A stretch of 64,000 nt of DNA, from assembly GCF_019649055.1 (NCBI RefSeq), contig NW_026570273.1, positions 310,001-374,000 on the forward strand. The letters are read 5' to 3'. Both the position numbers and the translations under genes were made by a program. This document shows, one piece after another, positions 58,595 through 64,000 of the stretch. The notes beneath the pieces are model-generated. The model had not been told where the DNA came from. It searched no databases and saw only the letters and a list, made by a program, of their open reading frames with translations. Positions within the stretch are counted from its first letter, which is position 1. The number at the start of each line of letters is the position of its first letter. The stretch is from Paramacrobiotus metropolitanus. Its lineage: Eukaryota > Tardigrada > Eutardigrada > Parachela > Macrobiotidae.

Positions 58595-58724
58595 CTGTTA
58601 TTCATGGCAATATTAAATAAAGTCTATTTAAGGTGGTTGTTGTATATAGTACAGAGAAAACCATATCGTTAATCAGAGAATATCTTTACACTGCAAAACA
58701 AAAACGAACGCCATATCGAATACA

Positions 58725-59177
58725 ATGGACGCTACATCAGATGTAATGTACGGAGCTGTGATTAAACCGTTAGACCAGGGAGAATGCGAAGCGAGCTGGG
58801 ACTTGAAACGCGGTACAAAAGTTAATATCATAACGGGCAAGGGAGGCCGTTTCAAGCGATTGCAACTTGTGGACGAACAGGCAGGGGCGAGAGTGTCCTG
58901 GACGTTTGGTGCTGCAGAAGCATACGACATCCATGAATTATTAAAAAAGTCCAAAATGGTTAAAAAATTTAAAGATACACAACCGGGATCACCTTGGACA
59001 TTGGAAATAGAGTACGAACTGGATTGTTCAAGAATGGCATTAGTCAACGCTCATGGGTTCTCCATCCACTTTATGAGTTACGACCAGTATATGCTGTATC
59101 ATATACTGCATGGCTTCTTGGAAGAAATTAAGATAGCACTAGAGACCGATACGGCTGCAGGTGTAAAGTCTATTTAA
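58725..59177 (+). CDS. Unknown protein B of a duplicated pair
   Basis: 150 residues, paralogous along its length to the preceding gene (58166-58594), in the same orientation 130 bp downstream. It has the sequence VSWTFGAAEAYDIHELL where the neighbour has IFIHLLPTEAKKLHEAL, and a similar C-terminal helix (MLYHILHGFLEEIKIAL). TATATA at about 58643 lies 82 bp upstream. Local duplication with strong divergence suggests selection for different partners, as often seen among host-interaction genes, but no function can be read from the sequence. Confidence 0.6.
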   Translation: MDATSDVMYGAVIKPLDQGECEASWDLKRGTKVNIITGKGGRFKRLQLVDEQAGARVSWTFGAAEAYDIHELLKKSKMVKKFKDTQPGSPWTLEIEYELDCSRMALVNAHGFSIHFMSYDQYMLYHILHGFLEEIKIALETDTAAGVKSI

Positions 59178-59257
59178 GGCCTTCAGAGTGCAGGTTGCAA
59201 AGTATAGTGGAACGACCTGCAAGTTTCTAGAACGTCGGCTTTCTATTAAAAACAACC

Positions 59258-59811
59258 ATGGAGTTCAAGACGATTGTTTTCCTCCTGTGTGCTTCATCTG
59301 TGTTCGGCGGTGGGGCAATTGATAATTCCACCTTTAACAGTGACACTGAGATGTTTGTCAGGGACGTTGTGAAGGAAATTCACGGTAAAACATATGAAAA
59401 ACAGAAGGTCGTATGAAAGTCAAATAAAAAAAAAACAATTGTTTAGATTTGGCACCGGGTATGAACATCATGGTCGATGGCTGGTTATGCAAAATTCTCC
59501 ACGTGGGGTATGAAGTCCCCAAGCCTAAGAAGCCAGAAGATTTTTTTTCTAGCCTACCAGTTAACCCGAATTGTTCAAGCTGGTGGGAGCCACAGTTCTT
59601 GAGAGGTCGCTATCGGCTTCCGCTACCCCGACCTGTGAACGGTGACTCTGACCTAGGACTTTATGTGGGGAAAGTCATGCAGGTTGCACAATACTGCTGT
59701 AAAATAGTATCGCGTCGGGCTGGTTATCAGTCATGGTGGGAAATGATCCTTGAACGGTATCGATCCTATAAAGGTGACCCTAACGCTACCATTCCGATGG
59801 CCGGTATATAA
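59258..59811 (+). CDS. Small secreted protein, two exons
   Basis: Exon 1 is 59258-59384 and encodes a clear signal peptide (FKTIVFLLCASSVFGGG) and an N-glycosylation site (NST). Exon 2 is 59447-59811. The 62-bp phase-1 intron has GT-AG ends and a T-rich end before the acceptor. About 163 residues. The mature part has Cys residues in WLCKIL, PNCSSWW and YCCKIV and is rich in Trp. No family recognised. Without splicing, exon 1 stops after 52 codons and exon 2 lacks a signal peptide. The stop codon lies within the TATA box of the next gene. A secreted product is unusual cargo for this kind of element. Confidence 0.6.
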
Positions 59812-59812
59812 A
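59805..59812 (+). promoter_or_regulatory. TATA box of second BIR gene
   Basis: TATATAAA, 46 bp before the ATG at 59851. The TAA stop of the preceding gene (59809-59811) is part of it. Confidence 0.55.
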
Positions 59813-59850
59813 CCGAGAAACATGCAAGCGGTTAGTACGGCAGTGTAAAA

Positions 59851-60453
59851 ATGTCTGAAGTCAACGAAGACTACGATAGTGGAGACTCTCTTCTGGTTGA
59901 AGATGGCGAATTGCAAGATTCTCCAGTAAGCTCAACAAGGTCTGTTCCACCGCAAGTACCGGACTCAGTTTCAGTACCAAGCGCTGGAACCGGAGCGTCA
60001 CCAGCCACGCCAACTCCGCCACAACCACCGCTACGGCCGGAATCAGGAACTACGTCGACATCAGCGCCTGCTGCGGATAGGCCATATCGTCTACCATTGG
60101 GTGCTTTGAGTGGATACACGTTGGTTTGGTTGGATCCCCCGGGAGCGCCTCCCAGAAGAACAGACACAGCGACTCCTGGGCGTGCTGCAGCAGGCTATCG
60201 GCTGCAACATGAATTCAGACGGTTCGTATACCGTCTGCACTCGTTTCAACACCGGAACTGGACACTGCGTACACCGTCAGCGGCGCGTTTTGCGAGAGCC
60301 GGCTTCTTTTACACGGGATTGCGGGACCTAGTGAAGTGTATTCATTGTGGACTAGAGTTGGAAAACTGGGAGCCGCATGATGACCCACAAGCTGAGCACG
60401 ACTGGCATAGTGGAACTTCCTGCAGACCAGATCGCCCGCCGCAAGAAAACTGA
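59851..60453 (+). CDS. Single-BIR protein with proline-rich N-terminus
   Basis: 200 residues, one open frame. The N-terminal 75 residues are acidic, then Pro/Ser/Thr-rich (TPTPPQPPLRPES). One BIR domain covers about residues 124-192: RLHSF at its start, GFFYTGLRDLVKCIHCG with the CxxC ligands, then EHDWH with a His and a final Cys in TSCRP. The Cx2C-His-Cys zinc pattern is complete. No RING. It differs from the 55563 gene in having one domain and a disordered leader, so it probably acts on a different partner or as a decoy. The next gene converges on it from the right. Confidence 0.8.
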   Translation: MSEVNEDYDSGDSLLVEDGELQDSPVSSTRSVPPQVPDSVSVPSAGTGASPATPTPPQPPLRPESGTTSTSAPAADRPYRLPLGALSGYTLVWLDPPGAPPRRTDTATPGRAAAGYRLQHEFRRFVYRLHSFQHRNWTLRTPSAARFARAGFFYTGLRDLVKCIHCGLELENWEPHDDPQAEHDWHSGTSCRPDRPPQEN

Positions 60454-60599
60454 TGTTAAAACTGACGTTTTGTTTTAAAAAAATAGAATATCGTTTTTTC
60501 GTATGTTTATTAGTTTATGGCAAAGCAGTGGTCTATTAAAGCGGAGAAGACTTAGTCAAAAAAAAAAGAAAATGAACTTTGATAAGATTCATGTGAACA

Positions 60600-61121
60600 T
60601 TAAAACAGTAGCAAGCGAAGTTCGGCTGCCGTAGTACGCACAGCCAATTCCGACTTTGCACCCAAAATATTAACTTTACCAGAGGTAAAAATTACACAAG
60701 TTGCTTCGGGTAGATGGACGCTTAGACCAGGAAACAGTTCAGGTTCATAACAAGGCCGGTAGCAGTGCAGCTTTTTAAACACGTCATCTAGTTTCAATGG
60801 TCTGTACATGTCCCAGGACGCTACTACGTTAACTATTTCGAAGTCCGTAACGTACGCATCGGTATAACCTAACATGTGCATATCGTTACAATAGAGTTCG
60901 AGAAGCTCTTCAGCATTACGCTCGGTAACAGCTCCGTTTACCGTAATCCGACCATTACTGTATAGTTGACAGTGACTTTTGTATGGACGCATTCGGCGAA
61001 TAGTAAGTCCTGAAAATATGCTGGGATCGTACGGGATCTGAAGAAGGTCTGCGATATCTTGAAGATCAAAGCCACAATTCAGTTTACCAACTGCGACTAT
61101 ATTTTTTATTGATGCCGCCAT
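60600..61121 (-). CDS. TATA-binding-protein-like transcription factor
   Basis: 173 residues made of two imperfect repeats, about 6-88 and 93-172, the saddle architecture of TBP. Repeat 1 starts NIVAVGKLNCGFDL, repeat 2 has YEPELFPGL and IFTSGKVNILGAKSE, which match the TBP core closely. Of the four Phe that kink DNA in TBP, three are kept (F36, F130, F145) and one is Tyr (Y54). The two central Asn positions are kept (N7, N98). There is no long N-terminal tail, only the core. It would bind TATA DNA and recruit the basal machinery, presumably for the element's own promoters. Divergent from the packaging ATPase, with overlapping start codons (CATG at 61119-61122). Intact frame. Confidence 0.85.
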   Translation of the reverse strand: MAASIKNIVAVGKLNCGFDLQDIADLLQIPYDPSIFSGLTIRRMRPYKSHCQLYSNGRITVNGAVTERNAEELLELYCNDMHMLGYTDAYVTDFEIVNVVASWDMYRPLKLDDVFKKLHCYRPCYEPELFPGLSVHLPEATCVIFTSGKVNILGAKSELAVRTTAAELRLLLF

Positions 61122-61824
61122 GACAGCAGTAATTCAGAACAATTTCGTGGAGCTGGAAAGTCAGCCAAAACTCGTAACTCCTTTTGGAATGATGATTTGC
61201 GGTCCTACAATGGTTGGAAAATCGTCTTTTGTCTTCCGCCTTATCGAGCAACGAAAAGAAATGATGACTTCGACTCCGAGAAGAGTGGTATATGCATACA
61301 ATCAGTGGCAGAATGGATACGATGCTTTGAAAGTTCAGTGTCCAGAAACAGAGTTTGTGAAAGGACTGAGTGACCTTTTTTCGGACGAGGATTTTTTCGA
61401 TAAGGAGGTGACAAATTTACTGATTGTGGATGATTTGGCACATGAGATGGCAAAAAATGAGCAGGCCAGTAATCTTTTCACGCAAGGAATTCACCATAAA
61501 AACCTGAGCGTTATTTATATTACGCAAAACCTGTACAAACAAGGAAAAGCAATGCGTGATATAACACTGAATTGCCAGTATATGGTGCTGTTTAAAAATG
61601 CTCGGGACCTCGGTCAGATCGATATCTTACAACGTCAAACAAAATTAAAGTGCCTTGCACAAGCGTACACAGCTTGCACGTCAGAAAACTATCAACCGCT
61701 CTTAATTGACCTTACCCCAGCTTGTCCATCTTATTTAAGGCTGCGATCGCATCTGTTTCCTAAAGAGACAATGAGAATTTATACTGATCATCTGCCATCA
61801 CTGAGCCCAAAAAATGGCAAGTAA
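61120..61824 (+). CDS. Packaging ATPase (FtsK/HerA type)
   Basis: 234 residues. Walker A is GPTMVGKS (28-35) and Walker B is LLIVDD (100-105), followed by GIHHKNLSVIYITQN, the sensor-like strand with terminal Gln-Asn that is typical of the genome-packaging ATPases of Polintons, adintoviruses and related double-jelly-roll viruses. It would pump DNA into a capsid. Full length for the family, no break. The next gene starts within its last codons (11-bp overlap), and its own ATG overlaps that of the TBP-like gene on the other strand. It is the marker gene that identifies the element. Confidence 0.9.
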   Translation: MTAVIQNNFVELESQPKLVTPFGMMICGPTMVGKSSFVFRLIEQRKEMMTSTPRRVVYAYNQWQNGYDALKVQCPETEFVKGLSDLFSDEDFFDKEVTNLLIVDDLAHEMAKNEQASNLFTQGIHHKNLSVIYITQNLYKQGKAMRDITLNCQYMVLFKNARDLGQIDILQRQTKLKCLAQAYTACTSENYQPLLIDLTPACPSYLRLRSHLFPKETMRIYTDHLPSLSPKNGK

Positions 61825-62152
61825 AGCGAAGGAGATTGCGCCGTTCTTGCTTACCCTTAACCGGGCAAAGCCTAAGCAACGAAGAGCACTGTTGAAGCAG
61901 TGTTGCGATAAACACCATATAAGGGGTATTCAAGAGCTTGCCTTGAACCTTATAAAAGGACGAGTCCCCTTAAAGCCTCATCAGCTGACAGCGTGTAAAA
62001 GGTGCAAGACTCCCATAAAGCTTCTAGCATCTCCAAGTGTATCACTTCAAAGGAAAAAACGTATACTATTACAACGAGGAGGATTCTTGCCCGCTCTATT
62101 ACCATTACTAGCATCAGCAGTTATAAGCGCAGTGACAGCAAACCGCCAATAA
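61814..62152 (+). CDS. pX-like small basic virion-associated protein
   Basis: 112 residues, basic, ending in a hydrophobic glycine-containing stretch (RGGFLPALLPLLASAVIS). It has the IQELALNLIKGRVPL segment and a KRCKTPIKLL segment. Small proteins with this layout (helical LxExxLNxLxGxxPL, then LxxRGGFLxxLL) sit beside the packaging ATPase in many Polintons/adintoviruses and have been called pX-like by analogy to an adenovirus core peptide; the role is not firmly known. It overlaps the ATPase gene by 11 bp and has no separate promoter. Confidence 0.75.
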   Translation: MASKAKEIAPFLLTLNRAKPKQRRALLKQCCDKHHIRGIQELALNLIKGRVPLKPHQLTACKRCKTPIKLLASPSVSLQRKKRILLQRGGFLPALLPLLASAVISAVTANRQ

Positions 62153-62166
62153 GCATATAAAAAAAC

Positions 62167-62862
62167 ATGGAAACCTATATGCTAATACCAAAACGGCAAG
62201 CGGAGAAACGACGCACGGAGGTTGAGCTGGCACTAAACCAAGTACCCCCAGAAGCTTCCAAAATACTTTCTCTGGAACAGCTGACAACGGAAACTTTGGC
62301 TAACAAAAGCCTATCGGAATATCAGAAAGCACAGTTACTTTCATCTAGTTTGCAGCGGTTTTTAGCGCTGCGGCCGTACGCTTTAGATGATACAAGCGGT
62401 GGCCAAACCAACCCTAATGTTTCCAAGGAAGGATCCCAGCCTTTGAAAAAAATTCGTAAACCGAAACCTATATTTAAGCAGATGGTGAAAAGGACTTCAG
62501 CTCGACGAAAGCAGTCACTTTTAAAAAAGCATGCCGCCAGTATATTTGGCAAAGTAGATACCGGTACACCGGTGCGCGAACAGCCGTTAAGCGGTGCACA
62601 CAGCCAGTGCGCAACGCCTGCAAGTTCCATTTCAAGGTCACAAGGAAAACGGAAAGTGTATGAGGACATGAGCACGCCAAGCAAAATCGGCCATCCAAAA
62701 TCAAGAAAACGACTTCAAACAACGTTAAACAAAATACATAATTTAAGAAATCGAGATCGGGTAGATTATTACGCAGTTGAAAATAAATATGATGATCCCC
62801 AGCTGGGCTCTGGAAAAAGAAAACTTCAGCAACACAAGCGCTTAAAGTGTTTAGTTATTTAA
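62167..62862 (+). CDS. Basic accessory protein between pX and integrase
   Basis: 231 residues, strongly basic. The N-terminus (METYMLIPKRQAEKRR) and a helical part (about residues 35-75, LSEYQKAQLLSSSLQRFL) resemble the conserved unnamed protein found at this place in other Polintons. The rest is a Lys/Arg/Ser-rich, probably disordered tail with nuclear-localisation-like clusters (KSRKRLQ, KRKLQQHKRLK). It starts 15 bp after the preceding stop. Possible DNA-binding or minor structural role; not known. Confidence 0.6.
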   Translation: METYMLIPKRQAEKRRTEVELALNQVPPEASKILSLEQLTTETLANKSLSEYQKAQLLSSSLQRFLALRPYALDDTSGGQTNPNVSKEGSQPLKKIRKPKPIFKQMVKRTSARRKQSLLKKHAASIFGKVDTGTPVREQPLSGAHSQCATPASSISRSQGKRKVYEDMSTPSKIGHPKSRKRLQTTLNKIHNLRNRDRVDYYAVENKYDDPQLGSGKRKLQQHKRLKCLVI

Positions 62863-63143
62863 GAATAGCAGGCATGGCGGGGTGCATACCAGTCAGTTTG
62901 AACTTTGGAGAGGGCATGAAGCTGACCTTTATTTCGTCATGCTGTGCTGGAGATAAAGATTCGGAAGACTCAAACGTTAGTAAAGACAGTAGCTTTGGTC
63001 AAAACAAAAACAAAGTTGACGTCAGTGTCCAAGTTGACCTAACTAAAGATGGGAGAAGCGGAGTACGTGAGTCCGGCTCAAGTGGCAAGCCTGGGGGGAG
63101 TGGAACGATTCCGGAAGCATCAAACCGTGTCAAGCGAACTTAA
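62847..63143 (+). CDS. Doubtful small ORF overlapping the integrase start
   Basis: 98 codons in a different frame from the integrase, beginning within the end of the preceding gene. Composition is Ser/Asp/Gly-rich. No homologue recognised. It may be the true leader region of the integrase misread by a frame error, an unspliced exon, or nothing. Confidence 0.25.
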   Translation: MFSYLRIAGMAGCIPVSLNFGEGMKLTFISSCCAGDKDSEDSNVSKDSSFGQNKNKVDVSVQVDLTKDGRSGVRESGSSGKPGGSGTIPEASNRVKRT

Positions 63144-63462
63144 TCAGCACGACAAAGCCCTAAGGCTTCTGCAAGGAATCGACGCCTACAATTTACATAA
63201 ACCGTCTCGGCGGAAATTCCGCAGAAATCCGGTAGTTTCAATACAGTTCGGTGAACAGTACATGGCTGACCTGATGGATGTGTCCCGTTATGCAAAACAG
63301 AATAAACATAAGAAATTTCTGCTGGTTGTTGTGGACAGTTTTTCCAAAAGTAGCATGCGAAATGCTGACAAAAAAAAGCAGTGAATACGTTCTTCCTGCC
63401 TTGGAGAAAACCTTTTCTCGTTTGTATGGACCACCTATGTATTTACAAGTGGATAGAGGTAC

Positions 63463-63501
<39 letters not shown>

Positions 63502-64000
63502 GATGGAACCGTCGTAAGCGTCGCAAACTAACTGTATTATTCGTTCACAGGGCGTGAATTTTACAACAAACCAGTTCAAGACTACATGAAACAGAACGGC
63601 GTCGTTATGTTTTCTGAAGAGAACTGTGAAATTAAAGCTAACATGGCAGAACGATTCATCCGAACGTTACGAGAGCGTCTCATGCGACTGATAACCGCTC
63701 GTGATGGGAGTGTAAAATATTATGACAAGTTACAGGACATTATTCACAGCTACAACAGCACACCTCACACGGCGCATGGATTGGCGCCGAATGACGTCAA
63801 TCGAGAAAATTCGCTTTTGGTGTTCCAGCGATTACAGTCCAACAGTAATAACAAAAGCAAAGCTAAGGCACCGCTATTTAAGGACGGAGACACAGTGCGT
63901 CTTCGTTTGCAAAAGCAGCTTTTTAAGAAAGGCGCTGACGTGAAGTACACAAAAAAGCTATATCGAGTGAATAAGGTAATCAAGCATCGCGTACCTGTGT
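63049..64000 (+). CDS. Retroviral-type (rve) integrase of Polinton, broken and cut by the window end
   Basis: DDE integrase. First acid in YMADLMDV at about residue 75, second in the VDRG segment at about 63452, third in the AERFIRTLRERL segment at about 63650. A C-terminal chromodomain-like stretch (YRVNKVIKH) is reached as the window ends. Two interruptions: (1) a one-base frameshift in an A-run at 63346-63349; (2) a 92-bp insert at 63459-63550 holding a (CA)16 run, with GT and AG ends and phase 1 on both sides, so it is probably an intron rather than damage. The frameshift disables this copy unless it is a sequencing error in the homopolymer. Confidence 0.8.
63467..63498. repeat. (CA)16 microsatellite
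   Basis: A pure CA run inside the probable integrase intron. Its position just downstream of the donor makes the intron length variable between individuals. Confidence 0.95.

Larger units (their letters stand above)
55500..64000. mobile_element. Partial Maverick/Polinton (adintovirus-like) element
   Basis: Defined by its gene content: FtsK/HerA-type packaging ATPase, pX-like small protein and retroviral-type integrase, which together are diagnostic for Polintons/adintoviruses. The accessory genes to the left (two BIR proteins, secreted protein, unknown pair, TBP-like) are assigned to it by contiguity, TATA-box spacing and shared intron style. No terminal inverted repeat is visible and the right side is cut by the window. 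Family-B DNA polymerase, protease and capsid proteins are not in view. The integrase frameshift shows decay. Confidence 0.75.

Noticed and set aside
59871-60167. 98-codon minus-strand frame over the BIR gene leader
   Set aside because: Mirror of the Pro/Ser-rich coding region; no independent evidence.
1-64000. CRISPR arrays, rRNA or bacterial operons
   Set aside because: No regularly spaced repeats of that kind; spliced genes, MITEs and mariner mark the DNA as animal nuclear sequence.

Overview
The window is animal nuclear DNA. Genes are split by short GT-AG introns, gene families sit in tandem arrays with many decaying copies, and several kinds of DNA transposon, including small non-autonomous ones, lie in the introns and spacers. 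The chemoreceptor-like genes have the exon layout of the arthropod gustatory/odorant receptor superfamily, so an ecdysozoan is likely. A small-genome lineage such as a tardigrade or mite would fit the short introns and gene density, but that placement is a guess.

Region 1 (about 1.9-39.6 kb) is a tandem array of about ten intact-looking and several broken copies of one multi-pass receptor family. All copies share a large first exon (six membrane segments), a 153-162 bp second exon (third intracellular loop) and a short third exon (TM7). These are joined by phase-0 introns, and a fourth exon may follow in some copies. Genes at 1.9-23.8 kb are on the minus strand. Those at 25.4-39.6 kb are on the plus strand, apart from one broken minus copy at 36.0-37.4 kb. 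The array is littered with transposons: a 912-bp element with a 9-bp target duplication inside an intron, two 167-bp TA-flanked MITEs (one splitting a receptor exon), and a dead mariner.

Region 2 (about 40-55.2 kb) is a segmental duplication carrying a second receptor family, class A-like GPCRs with a single phase-1 intron. There are two intact copies and one broken by a TTAA-flanked MITE, and a conserved block lies about 320 bp upstream of each. Between the copies are a rearranged receptor relic (exon 1 on one strand, exons 2-3 on the other), a retroelement scrap, and a nested pair of inverted-repeat elements (48.4-50.8 kb). Several perfect, almost loopless palindromes occur here.

Region 3 (about 55.5 kb to the window end) is part of a Maverick/Polinton (adintovirus-like) element. 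It carries a packaging ATPase, a pX-like small protein, an accessory basic protein and a retroviral-type integrase that runs off the window. Its accessory cargo is two BIR-domain (IAP-like) genes, a secreted protein, a duplicated pair of unknown genes and, most unusually, a TATA-binding-protein homologue. The TBP-like gene is divergent from the ATPase, and both start codons lie in one CATG. Several genes appear to be spliced with short phase-1 introns, and TATA boxes lie about 46 bp before some starts. The integrase has a one-base frameshift, so this copy is at least partly dead. DNA polymerase, protease and capsid genes are not in the window.
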